Positions 52,455 through 61,082 of a stretch of 64,000 bases of DNA are shown one piece after another (the stretch's first letter is position 1; each line of letters begins with the position of its first letter). A program made the translations under genes and the position numbers. The notes under the pieces were generated by a model. The model did not search any database. It was not told where the DNA came from and saw only the letters and a program-made list of their open reading frames with translations. Source of the DNA: Asanoa hainanensis (GTDB lineage: Bacteria; Actinomycetota; Actinomycetes; Mycobacteriales; Micromonosporaceae); contig NZ_FZPH01000017.1 in NCBI RefSeq assembly GCF_900188485.1, positions 1 to 64,000 on the forward strand, read 5' to 3'.

Positions 52455-53222
52455 ATGACCGCGATGAGGTTGCTCCGCGCCGCCGGCCTGGCCGTGTCGG
52501 TCGCCGCCGGCCTGACCCTGCTCGCGTCACCGGCGCTCGCCGCTCCGAACGACGGTGCGGCGCCGGCGGCGGTCGGGGCGTGGTTCGCGCAGGACGCCCC
52601 GAAGGTCGCCGGCGACGTGCTCGGCCGCCCGGCGGCGAACCTGGCGATCGAGGCCGGCCCCGGCGGCATCCAACCCGGCAAGCCGGTCGCCGGCTACCGC
52701 GCCGGCACCCCGGTGCGGCTGCACACCTGGAACGACACCTTCGTCGCCGGCGGCGCGGGTGAGCCCGCGGTCGCGAGCGACGAGTGGGTGGCCCCGCTCT
52801 ACCAGTCCGGCGTCGTGGTGGGGACGATCGCGGCGGCCGTCTCCGCGACGGGCCAGGTCTCGATGACCTACCTCGACGACGACGCCGTGGGTGGCCGGGC
52901 ACTAGCGGCCGGCACCCTGTCCGGCCGGGTGGTCCAGGACCCCCGGGTCGGCGGTCTGGTCGTGGTCCGGCCCGACGGCTCGGCCCAGGGCCTGTCCAAC
53001 GTCGCCGCCGGCAAGCTGCCGTCCATCCAGGGTAAGGGCGACCTGCGCAAGGCCGTCACGGCCGCACACGCTCCCGGGAACTGGCTGCCCACCGGCACCG
53101 AGACCGGCGCGGGCCCCACCCAGGAAGACACCGACACCCAGCCGCTGGCGCTGGTGCTCACCGTCATCCTGAGCGGCACGGCCCTCTGGTTCGTCCTGCG
53201 GCGGCGCCACCACCCCGGCTGA
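52455..53222 (+). CDS. Exported membrane-anchored protein (C-terminal helix), partner of the protease
   Basis: A 255-residue protein: Sec signal peptide to about residue 30, a predicted extracytoplasmic beta-rich domain (VAGYRAGTPVRLHTWNDTF, DEWVAPLYQSGVVVGTIAAAV), a flexible Thr/Gly-rich stalk and a C-terminal helix LALVLTVILSGTALWFVL followed by RRRHHPG. So it is anchored by its C-terminus with the body outside. LPTGT near the end is not a sortase LPXTG box. The function is unknown; co-transcription with the protease suggests a substrate, inhibitor or display partner. Confidence 0.7.
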   Translation: MTAMRLLRAAGLAVSVAAGLTLLASPALAAPNDGAAPAAVGAWFAQDAPKVAGDVLGRPAANLAIEAGPGGIQPGKPVAGYRAGTPVRLHTWNDTFVAGGAGEPAVASDEWVAPLYQSGVVVGTIAAAVSATGQVSMTYLDDDAVGGRALAAGTLSGRVVQDPRVGGLVVVRPDGSAQGLSNVAAGKLPSIQGKGDLRKAVTAAHAPGNWLPTGTETGAGPTQEDTDTQPLALVLTVILSGTALWFVLRRRHHPG

Positions 53223-53228
53223 CCGAGC

Positions 53229-53270
53229 GGCGGGGGTCCCTCAGCGCCACAGCTGGGGGACCCCCGCCGT
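53229..53270. terminator. Strong hairpin terminator after the protease operon
   Basis: An 18-bp stem (53229-53246 with 53253-53270; one G-T pair) and a six-base loop, free energy evidently very high, no T-tract. Stops the protease transcript before the two-component genes. Confidence 0.8.
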
Positions 53271-53331
53271 AAGAACCTCGAAAGATGTCCGGGCCCGGGT
53301 TCCGGGCGCGGCGGTGGCTACCCTGGCCAGC

Positions 53332-54030
53332 GTGCAACGTGTGCTGGTGGTCGACGACGACCAGACGGTCAGCGACGTGGTGTGCCGGTATCTGGAGCAC
53401 GCCGGCTACCACGTCGACCACGTCGGTGACGGGGCCGCCGCGCTGGTGGCGGTCGCTCGTGACGCGCCTCACCTCGTCGTGCTCGACCTGATGTTGCCGG
53501 AGGTCGACGGGCTCGAGGTGTGCCGGCGGCTGCGAGCGCGGCCGGACGGTGTGCCGATCATCATGCTGACGGCGCTCGGCGACGAGGCCGACCGGCTGGT
53601 CGGGCTCGCGCTCGGGGCCGACGACTACGTGACCAAGCCGTTCTCGCCGCGCGAGCTGGTGTTGCGGGTGGGTTCGGTGTTGCGCCGCGCCGGTGCGTCT
53701 GCCCAGCACCGGGCCGAGGTGCTCGCCGACGGCGACCTCGTCGTCGAGACCGGCTCGCGGGTGGCCCGGCTGGGCACCACGCCGCTGGCCCTGACGCTGC
53801 GCGAGTTCGACCTGCTCTGCCACCTCATGCGGCACCCGGCGCGGGCGTTCACCCGCGAGGAGCTGCTGGAGGAGGTCTGGGGATGGAGCTTCGGCGACCA
53901 CGCGACCGTGACCGTCCACGTGCGACGGTTGCGGGAGAAGATCGAGGCCGATCCCGCCAAGCCCGCGCGGATCGTCACCGTCTGGGGCGTCGGCTACCGG
54001 TACGAGCGACAGGGGCCCGCCGATGCGTGA
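53332..54030 (+). CDS. OmpR-family response regulator
   Basis: A 232-residue winged-helix response regulator: receiver domain with the acidic pocket VVDDD and phospho-acceptor D52 in [14 protein letters not shown] in TKPFSP, and an OmpR winged HTH ([32 protein letters not shown]...[14 protein letters not shown]). I prefer the GTG at 53332, seven bases after TACCCT (leaderless), to the GTG at 53314. Cognate kinase follows with an 8-base overlap. Confidence 0.9.
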   Translation: MQRVLVVDDDQTVSDVVCRYLEHAGYHVDHVGDGAAALVAVARDAPHLVVLDLMLPEVDGLEVCRRLRARPDGVPIIMLTALGDEADRLVGLALGADDYVTKPFSPRELVLRVGSVLRRAGASAQHRAEVLADGDLVVETGSRVARLGTTPLALTLREFDLLCHLMRHPARAFTREELLEEVWGWSFGDHATVTVHVRRLREKIEADPAKPARIVTVWGVGYRYERQGPADA

Positions 54031-55033
54031 CCTGATCCTGATGTTCGTCCTCGCCTTCGGGGCCGCGCTCGCGGTCGGGGCGCTCGGCGCGCTGGTCCTG
54101 CGGTCGGTGCGCCGGCGCTCGATCACGGTCCACCTGTGCGTGGTGGTCACCGTCGCGGTGCTCGCGGTCGCGGCCGGCGTCGTGGCGGTGGCCGAGGCGA
54201 TGTTCCTCTCCGCGCACGACCTCGAGGTCGTGCTGATCACCGTCGGCGCGGCCGCCGCGGTCAGCCTGGCCGTCGGCTGGACCTTCGGACGCCGGCTCGC
54301 GGTCGCGGCCGTGTGGGCCGAGCAGGCGCGGGAGCGCGAGCGGCGGTTGGAGAAGGGCCGCCGCGACCTGGTCGCCTGGGTCTCGCACGACCTCCGCACT
54401 CCCCTCGCCGGCCTGCGCGCGATGGCCGAGGCCCTGGAAGACGGGGTGGTCGCCGACCCGGCCGGGGTCGCCGAGTACCACCGCCGGATCCGGGTCGAGT
54501 CGGACCGGATGACCCGGCTGGTGGACGACCTGTTCGAGCTGTCCCGGATCAACGCGGGCGCGCTGCGGCTGTCGCTGTCGGCGGTCCCGCTGGGCGAGGT
54601 CGTCTCCGATGCCGTGGCCAGCGCCGCGCCGCTCGCCGCCGCCCGCCGGGTGAAGCTGGTCGCCGCGCCGACCGGCTGGCCGACCGTCGCCGCCAGCGAG
54701 CCGGAGCTGTCCCGGGTCATCGCGAACCTGCTGATGAACGCCGTGCGCTACACGCCGGAGGACGGCACCGTGCTGATCGAGGCCGGCCAGGAACGCGAGT
54801 CGGCCTGGCTGTCGGTAGCCGACACCTGCGGCGGCATCCCGCCGGCCGACCTGGGCCGGTTGTTCGACGTCGCCTTCCGGGGCGAGCGGGCCCGCACCCC
54901 CTCCTCGGGCGACAGCAACGGCGGCCTGGGCCTCGCGATCGTCCACGGCCTCGTCGCGGCGCACGGCGGCAGCGTGGACGTCCGCAACACCGCCGACGGC
55001 TGCCGCTTCCTGGTCACGCTGCCGGCCGCCTAG
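54023..55033 (+). CDS. Sensor histidine kinase
   Basis: A 336-residue membrane kinase. Two N-terminal helices (about 1-25 and 40-90, with a short extracytoplasmic loop), a HAMP-like linker, phosphoacceptor H122 in [16 protein letters not shown] (DHp) and an HATPase domain ([46 protein letters not shown]). It phosphorylates the OmpR-type regulator encoded 8 bases upstream in overlap. No obvious sensor domain, so it probably senses membrane or wall state. The 3' end overlaps the convergent membrane-protein gene by 20 bases. Confidence 0.9.
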   Translation: MRDLILMFVLAFGAALAVGALGALVLRSVRRRSITVHLCVVVTVAVLAVAAGVVAVAEAMFLSAHDLEVVLITVGAAAAVSLAVGWTFGRRLAVAAVWAEQARERERRLEKGRRDLVAWVSHDLRTPLAGLRAMAEALEDGVVADPAGVAEYHRRIRVESDRMTRLVDDLFELSRINAGALRLSLSAVPLGEVVSDAVASAAPLAAARRVKLVAAPTGWPTVAASEPELSRVIANLLMNAVRYTPEDGTVLIEAGQERESAWLSVADTCGGIPPADLGRLFDVAFRGERARTPSSGDSNGGLGLAIVHGLVAAHGGSVDVRNTADGCRFLVTLPAA

Positions 55034-55433
55034 CCGCTCTGCGCCACGACCGCCAGGCGACCACCGCCGCGACGGCCCAGACGAACGCCAGCGTGATGAG
55101 CAGTCCGCGTCCGTAGTTCAGCGGGAGGGCGGACGGGTCGTCGGGACGGCGCCCCCGGCCCAGCACGAACGGGATCGCCGTCAGCGTCAGCGCGAGGCTG
55201 ACGATCGCGGCACCGACCAGGGCCGGGCGGACCCGGACCGGCACGAAGCGCCCGACGACGAAGCCGGCGGCGATCATCAGCGGCATGAACACGGCGTCGT
55301 GCGCGACGACCACCGCCGCCAGGAAGACCACCTGGCCGCCGAGCGCGGTGTCGGGATCCGTCAGGAGACCGAAGACGGCGTACGCCAGCACTCCGACCCC
55401 GGCGCCGACGAGCAGCCGGCGGGTCCACCTCAC
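55014..55433 (-). CDS. Hypothetical four-helix membrane protein
   Basis: A 139-residue membrane protein with four helices (residues about 7-27, 34-57, 67-90, 113-132); [27 protein letters not shown] and [27 protein letters not shown] close it. It is the last gene of the minus-strand glycan cassette; its GTG start overlaps the heme/Mo-enzyme stop by GTGA. I do not recognise a family. It may be a small membrane partner of the oxidoreductase. It overlaps the kinase gene tail-to-tail. Confidence 0.7.
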   Translation of the reverse strand: MRWTRRLLVGAGVGVLAYAVFGLLTDPDTALGGQVVFLAAVVVAHDAVFMPLMIAAGFVVGRFVPVRVRPALVGAAIVSLALTLTAIPFVLGRGRRPDDPSALPLNYGRGLLITLAFVWAVAAVVAWRSWRRAARRPAA

Positions 55434-56659
55434 GACGCCCGCCGCACAGTGAGCCGGGCCAGCCACTTGGTCTGCAGGACGCCGGGCCGGTTCGGCGCGA
55501 TGAGCCGCGCCGGGTACCCGTGGTCGAGGTGCAGCGGCTCGCCACGCAACTGCAGCGCGACCAGGGTCAACGGATCACCGGCGTGGGCCGGGTCGACCGT
55601 CGTGCTGGTGTAGAGGCCGGCGGTCTCGAGGGACTGCGCGAACACCTCGTGCCCGTCCGGGTCGGCGCCGACCAGCGCCATCAGGTCCCGCAGGCGGACG
55701 CCGGTCCACACGGCCGAGGCGCTCCAGCCCTCGACGCAGGTGATCGGCAGCGACACCGTCCGCTGCGGCAGCGCGGCCAGGTCGTCCCGGCTCAGCCGCA
55801 GCGTCCCGGCCGGGCCCGCCAGGACCAGCCGGTACGCGGGATCGACGGCCAGCGTGCGCACGTTGGCGGCGGCCGCGCTGCGGTTGACCGGCAGGTTCTG
55901 CGGACCGGTCCGCGGCCGGCGCGGCGCGAGCAGCGAGACGGGCGCCAGCGGCGCCACGGTCTGGCCGATCGTCGCGACGGTGATGACGCCGGCCGCCCCG
56001 GCGGTCGCGGCCAGCAGCCCGCGCCGGGTCAGCGTGCCCGCGCGGACGGTCTCCCGCGGGCGGCGGGTCAGCCCCGCCCGGATGATCGGGAGCTTGACGC
56101 CGATGTGGACGAGGATCGCGCCGATCGCCAGCCACGCGGTCCAGTAGTGCGCACTCGGGAAGTAGAAGTGCATCGGCCCGTACCAGAGGGCGATGTTGAG
56201 CACGCCCGTGACGAGCTGGAACAGGCCGGCGGAGACCAGCACCAGAATGCTGAGCCGTTCCAGGGCGTGGGCGACATCGCGGACCGGCGGCCACCGGAAC
56301 AGGCGGGGGTAGACGGACCAGAGCTTGACTCCGAGCAGCGGGATGGTGGCGAGGCCGGTCGCGACGTGCAGGCCCTGGGTGACCCGGAACAGCTGCACCG
56401 GCCGCGAGGGCCAGTGGAACCAGCCCGGCGGGTGCTGGATGAGGTGGTCGAGCAGGCCGGTCACGAAGCAGGTGCCGAAGGCCACGGCGAGGGCAACGCC
56501 GAGCAGGCTGGTCAGCCGCGGGGAGCGCAGCCGGGACGGGAAGGCGTGCGGCCGCGTCGGTCCACGCCGCAGGGCGGCCGGCGGTGGCGGCAGCGGCGTC
56601 GTGAGCCAGTCGACGAGGCGCCGCCTGGCGGCTACGGGTGGGTCAGGCTCGCGAACCAT
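55430..56659 (-). CDS. Membrane heme/molybdopterin oxidoreductase, probable dual Sec/Tat protein
   Basis: A 409-residue fusion. Residues 50-195 form four helices of a cytochrome-b-like unit with candidate heme His (H76, H98, H130, H164, H171, H185). A fifth helix (214-233) is preceded by TLTRRGLLAATAG, a twin-arginine motif (R212, R213). Residues 265-409 are a sulfite-oxidase-type Mo-cofactor domain with Mo-ligand C308 in LPITCVEGWSA. Cofactor domains of this kind fold in the cytoplasm, so Tat export after Sec insertion is likely, as reported for actinobacterial Rieske and heme-Mo proteins. It overlaps the methyltransferase gene by 28 bases. Confidence 0.85.
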   Translation of the reverse strand: MVREPDPPVAARRRLVDWLTTPLPPPPAALRRGPTRPHAFPSRLRSPRLTSLLGVALAVAFGTCFVTGLLDHLIQHPPGWFHWPSRPVQLFRVTQGLHVATGLATIPLLGVKLWSVYPRLFRWPPVRDVAHALERLSILVLVSAGLFQLVTGVLNIALWYGPMHFYFPSAHYWTAWLAIGAILVHIGVKLPIIRAGLTRRPRETVRAGTLTRRGLLAATAGAAGVITVATIGQTVAPLAPVSLLAPRRPRTGPQNLPVNRSAAAANVRTLAVDPAYRLVLAGPAGTLRLSRDDLAALPQRTVSLPITCVEGWSASAVWTGVRLRDLMALVGADPDGHEVFAQSLETAGLYTSTTVDPAHAGDPLTLVALQLRGEPLHLDHGYPARLIAPNRPGVLQTKWLARLTVRRAS

Positions 56660-57267
56660 CGGCCGCCCTCCGTCCAGATCGAGCGCGTGTGCAGCCTCGC
56701 CGCCGCGGCGACCGCGGCGATGTCGTCGGTGCCGACGTAGGCCCACCGCAGCGGCTGGCTGCGGATGTCGCCGGTGTGCAGCCGGACCTCGCCCGACCAC
56801 GCGACGGAGCCAGGCGGGTCGAGCTCGACCAGCACGACTCCGGCGGGCAGCAGCAGGCGAGCACAGCGGCGCAGCAGCCGCACGGGGTCGCCACCGATGC
56901 CGATGTTGCCGTCGGCCAGGACGACCCGCCGCCAGCGACCTTCCAGCGGAAGCCGGTCGAACACGTCACGCAGCAGGGCCGGGCCGCCGCGCTGACGGGT
57001 CAGGCGCACCGCGGCCCGGCTGACGTCGACTCCGAGCACCGGGCACCCGCGCCCGGCGAGCGCCGCCGTCAGCCGGCCCGGACCGCAGCCGACGTCGAGC
57101 ACCGGGCCGTCCGCGTCGCGCAGCAGCGCCTCGTCGCCGGGTATCCGGGTGCGGCACCACTCGGCCGGGTCGAGCCGGCGCCGCCGACCCCGGGCGTCCA
57201 CGACGGTCAACGGCGCCGTGGCACCCGCGCCCGCGGCCCGCAGCACGGTGTCGAAGGGCGCGGTCAC
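56632..57267 (-). CDS. Class I SAM-dependent methyltransferase
   Basis: A 211-residue methyltransferase: VLDVGCGPGRLTAALAG (motif I, residues about 57-73), VLGVDVSRAAV (acidic strand 2), and GNIGIGGDPVRLLRRCARLLLPAGVVLVELD (motifs III-IV). The N-terminal ADWCRTRIPGDEALLRDADG is usual in this group. GTG start overlapping the DUF2064 gene by GTGA; its end overlaps the oxidoreductase gene. In this cassette it probably methylates a sugar or lipid intermediate. Confidence 0.85.
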   Translation of the reverse strand: MTAPFDTVLRAAGAGATAPLTVVDARGRRRRLDPAEWCRTRIPGDEALLRDADGPVLDVGCGPGRLTAALAGRGCPVLGVDVSRAAVRLTRQRGGPALLRDVFDRLPLEGRWRRVVLADGNIGIGGDPVRLLRRCARLLLPAGVVLVELDPPGSVAWSGEVRLHTGDIRSQPLRWAYVGTDDIAAVAAAARLHTRSIWTEGGRWFASLTHP

Positions 57268-57902
57268 GCGCCGACGCCCACGGGCACGTGGGTGGCGACG
57301 GCCCGCGCGAACGCGCTGCCGGGCCGGCACGACCGGGCCACCGCGTGCGCGTCGGCGGCGGTGTCGACGTCGCGCAGCGTCGGCAACAGGCCGACCCGCA
57401 GCCCGCGCCGGCACAGGGCGGCGAGCGTCAGCGCTCCGGTGTCCGGCGTGGACATCGGCACCGCGCGCAGCACGACCGCGTCGCGTGGGTCGCGCAGCCC
57501 GAGGGCCCACCACCCACCGTCCTCGGCCGGGCCGAGCACCGCGTCGACGGTCGCCAGCTCGCGCCGGGCCGCGTCCAGCAGCTCGGCGGTCACCTGCGGG
57601 GTGTCCATCCCTATCAGGACCGTGCCGTGGCCGGCCACGGCGGAGTCGCCGAAGCCGTGCGCCAGGCGGTCGCCGAGGTCGCCGCCGCGCTGTGGCACCG
57701 CACGCCAGCCGGGCGGCGCCGGATGCCGGCCATCGAGGAGCAGCGTCAGCGGGTCGAACGCCGTGGCACCACCGGCCGCGAGCGAGTCCGCGAGCGCCGC
57801 CGCGGCGACCAGGGCCGCCTGGTCCGGCCGGCACGGCGGGCAGAGCCGGGTCTTGACCCGGCCGGGCACGGGTGCCTTGGCGACGACCACCAGTTGCGTC
57901 AT
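57264..57902 (-). CDS. DUF2064 / TIGR04282 family glycosyltransferase-like protein
   Basis: A 212-residue GT-A-like protein: LVVVAKAPVPGRVKTRLCPPC at the start, VLIGMDTPQVTAELLDAARRELATVDAVLGPAEDGGWWALGLR (MDTP acidic motif and the ExDGG) and LRDVDTAADAHAV at the end. TIGR04282 proteins are annotated in arsenosugar biosynthesis, but the family is broad and its actual reactions are poorly known. It is the second gene of the cassette, overlapped by four bases on both sides. Confidence 0.85.
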   Translation of the reverse strand: MTQLVVVAKAPVPGRVKTRLCPPCRPDQAALVAAAALADSLAAGGATAFDPLTLLLDGRHPAPPGWRAVPQRGGDLGDRLAHGFGDSAVAGHGTVLIGMDTPQVTAELLDAARRELATVDAVLGPAEDGGWWALGLRDPRDAVVLRAVPMSTPDTGALTLAALCRRGLRVGLLPTLRDVDTAADAHAVARSCRPGSAFARAVATHVPVGVGA

Positions 57903-58564
57903 CCCGCCAGCACCTTCGACATGTCGCGGACCGCGCGCGCGGTGCCCCGCACGGTGCCGGTCACCTTCGACCGGGTGCCGGCCGCGCGTGGTGCGTAGGA
58001 GACGTCCACCTCGCCGACCGTCCAGCCGGCGCGGGCCGCCTTGACCACCATCTCCAGCGGATAGCCGAAGCGGCGGTCCGTCAGGTCCAGCGCGAGCAGG
58101 TCGGCCAGCCGGGCGGCGCGCATCGGCCCGAGGTCGTGCACCGGCAGCCGGGTCGTGCGGCGTAGCCAGAACGCCAACCCCGCGTTGGCGAACCGGGCGT
58201 GGGCCGGCCAGGCCCGCGCGGTGGTCGGCCGGCGCCGGCCGAGCATCAACCGTGCGTCGCCGCGCCGGACCGGGTCGGCGACCAGCGGGAGCTCAACGGG
58301 ATCGAACGAGCCGTCGGCGTCCATCACGCAGACGAGCCCGTCGGGCGGGTCGGCGGCCGACAATCCAGCGTGGACCGCTGCGCCGAAGCCTCGCTCCGGC
58401 GCGAAGACCACCAGTGCGCCGTGGGCCGCCGCGATCTCGGGAGATCCGTCGGTGGAGCCGTTGTCGACGACGATCGGCCGGTAGCCCGCGGGCATCCGGC
58501 GCAGCAGCCGCGGCAGGGCCGCCGCCTCGTCGAGGCAGGGAAGGACGACGTCGGTCATGGTCAT
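57899..58564 (-). CDS. Glycosyltransferase family 2 (polyprenol-phosphate sugar synthase-like)
   Basis: A 221-residue GT2 enzyme: DVVLPCLDEAAALPRLLRRMPAG, nucleotide-binding VDNGSTDGSPEI, DXD-type catalytic acid VCVMDADGSFDPVELP, GFGAAVHAGL, and MRAARLADLLALDLTDRRFGYPLEMVVKAARAGWTVGEVDVSYAPR. It resembles dolichol/undecaprenol-phosphate glucose or mannose synthases without the C-terminal membrane helices. It probably charges a polyprenol carrier with sugar. First gene of the minus-strand cassette. Two nearby ATGs (58564, 58558) are equally possible. Confidence 0.85.
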   Translation of the reverse strand: MTMTDVVLPCLDEAAALPRLLRRMPAGYRPIVVDNGSTDGSPEIAAAHGALVVFAPERGFGAAVHAGLSAADPPDGLVCVMDADGSFDPVELPLVADPVRRGDARLMLGRRRPTTARAWPAHARFANAGLAFWLRRTTRLPVHDLGPMRAARLADLLALDLTDRRFGYPLEMVVKAARAGWTVGEVDVSYAPRAAGTRSKVTGTVRGTARAVRDMSKVLAG

Positions 58565-58674
58565 TGAAGCTACCCACGGCACCCGGCCTGAGCTGCTGGT
58601 TCATGTATTAGGGATTTCTAACGGGGCGGTGCGGCAACGCGGCCGCAGCCCGGTCCGTGGTTACGGTCGGTCTC

Positions 58675-59718
58675 GTGCGGCTCCTTGTCACCGGCGGTGC
58701 CGGGTTCATCGGTTCCCATGTCACGACGGCCCTGCTGGCCGCCGGACACCACGTCGGCGTCCTCGACGTCGGCCACCCCGCGGCGCACCGGCGGCCGCTG
58801 CCGTCCACGGTCGACGGTGCCGAGGTCCAGCGCGCCGACGTGCGTGACGCCACGGCTGTCGAGGCGGCGCTGAACGGCGTCGACGCGGTCGTCCACCAGG
58901 CGGCGATGGTCGGCATGGGCGTCGACCTGGACGACCTTCCCGAGTACGTCGGCTGCAACGACCTGGGCACCGCGGTGCTGCTCTCGGCCATGGCCCGCGC
59001 CGGCGTGGGCCGGCTGGTGCTGGCCAGCTCCATGGTGGTCTACGGCGAGGGCGCGTACGCCTGCGACGCGCACGGAGCCGTCAGCCCGGCGCCGCGCACG
59101 GAGGCCGACCTGGCCGCCGGACGGTTCGAGCCGGGCTGTCCCCAGTGTGGTGCGCCCCTCGTGCCGGGGCTGGTCGACGAGCACGCCCGCCTGGAACCGC
59201 GCAGTGTCTACGCCGCCACCAAGCTCGCGCAGGAGCACCTCGCCGCGGTGTGGGCACGACAGACGGGCGCGGCGGCGGTCGCCCTGCGCTACCACAACGT
59301 CTACGGGCCGGGGATGCCCCGCGACACGCCGTACAGCGGTGTCGCCGCGATCTTCCGCTCCGCGCTGGCGGCCGGCCGCGCGCCGCGGGTCTTCGAGGAC
59401 GGCGGCCAGCGGCGCGACTTCGTCCATGTCCGCGACGTCGCCGCCGCCAACGTCGCCGCGCTCGACGCCACTGCCACGAAGGGCTTCCGCGCCTACAACG
59501 TCGCTTCCGGCAGACCGACCACCGTCGGCGCGATGGCCACCGCGCTCGCCGACGCGATGGGCGGGCCACCTCCGACGGTCACCGGTGAGTACCGGGCCGG
59601 CGACGTTCGCCACGTGGTCGCCTCACCCCGTCGAGCCGCCGACGAGCTCGGCTTCCGCGCCGGGGTGCCGCTGGGCGAGGGCATCGCGGAGTTCGTCCAC
59701 GCGCCGCTGCGGGCCTGA
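58675..59718 (+). CDS. NAD-dependent epimerase/dehydratase with CxxC insertion
   Basis: A 347-residue extended SDR: NAD site RLLVTGGAGFIGSHVTTAL (residues 2-20), catalytic SSMVVYGEG and YAATKLAQEHL (Tyr-xxx-Lys), and ERYHNVYGPGMPRDTPYSGVAAIF late motif. The insert RFEPGCPQCGAPLVPGLVDE carries a CxxC pair, typical of one actinobacterial subgroup and perhaps zinc-bound. It converts an NDP-sugar. GTG start at 58675 lies seven bases after TACGGT (leaderless). Divergent from the GT2 gene and followed after two bases by the membrane protein. Confidence 0.85.
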   Translation: MRLLVTGGAGFIGSHVTTALLAAGHHVGVLDVGHPAAHRRPLPSTVDGAEVQRADVRDATAVEAALNGVDAVVHQAAMVGMGVDLDDLPEYVGCNDLGTAVLLSAMARAGVGRLVLASSMVVYGEGAYACDAHGAVSPAPRTEADLAAGRFEPGCPQCGAPLVPGLVDEHARLEPRSVYAATKLAQEHLAAVWARQTGAAAVALRYHNVYGPGMPRDTPYSGVAAIFRSALAAGRAPRVFEDGGQRRDFVHVRDVAAANVAALDATATKGFRAYNVASGRPTTVGAMATALADAMGGPPPTVTGEYRAGDVRHVVASPRRAADELGFRAGVPLGEGIAEFVHAPLRA

Positions 59719-59720
59719 CC

Positions 59721-61082
59721 GTGGTCCGCACCGGGACGCCCCCGGCAAAGGTTCGTCCGCGGTCGTTCGCGCGCGCCGACCTCGTCGCGCTCAGCGGCGC
59801 GGCGGCGCTGGTGGGGGCGGCCGTGGTGGTCGCGCTCGTGCTGCCGGTGACCGGCGTGTCCGACGTACGCGTGGCCGCTCCGTTGTTCGCCCGGTGGCTG
59901 CCGCACGTGGGGCCGGGCACGCCCGCCGCCCTGCTGGTGGCCGCCGCGGTCTGCTGGTTCGGCCCGGCGCTGGCGGCCCGCCTGCCCTGGCGGCGCCTGC
60001 TGCTGTCGGCCTACCTGGGCAGCGTCGCCTGGACGCTCGCGCTGGCCCTGGTCGACGGCTGGCAGCGCGGCCTCGCAGCCCGGCTGACGACCCCGCACGA
60101 GTACCTGTCGGAGGTAGCCGGGGTCACCGACGTCGGCGCCCTGCTGCGCGGCTTCACCGCCCGGATCCTCGACTTCCAGCCCGACTCGTGGGCCACCCAC
60201 GTCGCCGGTCACCCGCCCGGCGCGTTGCTGGTGTTCGTCGGCCTCGACCGGATCGGCCTCGGCGGCGGAGCCTGGGCCGCACTGGTCTGTGTGCTCGCGG
60301 GCTCAGCGGTGGCGGTCGCCGTGCCGGTCACCATCCGCGCGCTGGGCGCGGCGGACGCGGCCCGCACCGCCGTGCCGTTCCTCGTCCTGTTCCCGGGCGC
60401 GGTGTGGGTCGGCGCGTCCGCCGACGGCCTGTTCGCGGGCGTCACCGCCGCCGGCGTAGCCGTGCTGGCCTGCGCCGGCGGCCGGGCCGGCCGGGTCCTG
60501 GCCGTCGGCGCCGGCGTGCTGCTCGGCTTCGCCTGCTACCTGTCGTACGGCCTGGTGCTGATGGCGCCGATCGCGCTGGCGGTGCTGGTCGCCGCACGGC
60601 GTCTCGGGCAGGCGGTGTGGGTCCTGGCCGGCACCGCGACGGTCGTCGCCGGCTTCACTCTCGCGGGCTTCTGGTGGCTCGACGGCTACCACGCCCTGGT
60701 CGAGCGCTACTACCAGGGAATCGCCAGCGACCGCCCGTACGCCTACTGGGTCTGGGCCAACCTCGCCTGTCTCACGCTGTCCGCCGGTCCGGTGCTCGCG
60801 CCGATCCTGCGCCGATCCCTCGGCGACACGTCGCGGGCCATCACGACCGAACGCCGCCTGCCGCCGCCGTGGCTCCTGCCGACGGTCGCGGCGGCCGTCG
60901 CGGTGCTCGCGGCCGACCTGTCCGGCATGAGCAAGGCCGAGGTGGAGCGGATCTGGCTGCCGTTCGCGGTCTGGATCCTCGCCGGCGCGGCCCTGCTCCC
61001 GCGCCGGCACCAACGCGCTTGGCTGGTGGCCCAGGCCGTGACAGCGCTGGCCGTCAACCACCTGCTCCTCACGACGTGGTGA
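59721..61082 (+). CDS. GT-C-like polytopic membrane protein
   Basis: A 453-residue protein with about eleven helices and a large loop after helix 3 (HEYLSEVAGVTDVGALLRGFTARILDFQPDSWATHVAGHPPGALLVFVGLDRIG), the acid-containing loop of GT-C glycosyltransferases such as ArnT and the PMT/GT39 group. VERIWLPFAVWILAG and YYQGIASDRPYAYWVWANL are further family-like segments. It would transfer a sugar from a polyprenyl-phosphate donor outside the membrane. It starts two bases after the epimerase (GTG) and its 3' end overlaps the hxlR-type gene by 14 bases. Confidence 0.75.
   Translation: MVRTGTPPAKVRPRSFARADLVALSGAAALVGAAVVVALVLPVTGVSDVRVAAPLFARWLPHVGPGTPAALLVAAAVCWFGPALAARLPWRRLLLSAYLGSVAWTLALALVDGWQRGLAARLTTPHEYLSEVAGVTDVGALLRGFTARILDFQPDSWATHVAGHPPGALLVFVGLDRIGLGGGAWAALVCVLAGSAVAVAVPVTIRALGAADAARTAVPFLVLFPGAVWVGASADGLFAGVTAAGVAVLACAGGRAGRVLAVGAGVLLGFACYLSYGLVLMAPIALAVLVAARRLGQAVWVLAGTATVVAGFTLAGFWWLDGYHALVERYYQGIASDRPYAYWVWANLACLTLSAGPVLAPILRRSLGDTSRAITTERRLPPPWLLPTVAAAVAVLAADLSGMSKAEVERIWLPFAVWILAGAALLPRRHQRAWLVAQAVTALAVNHLLLTTW

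Noticed and set aside
53089-53110. LPTGT near the C-terminus of the anchored protein, resembling a sortase signal
   Set aside because: The order is L-P-T-G-T, not L-P-X-T-G, and it is some 25 residues too far from the helix; a plain C-terminal anchor fits better.
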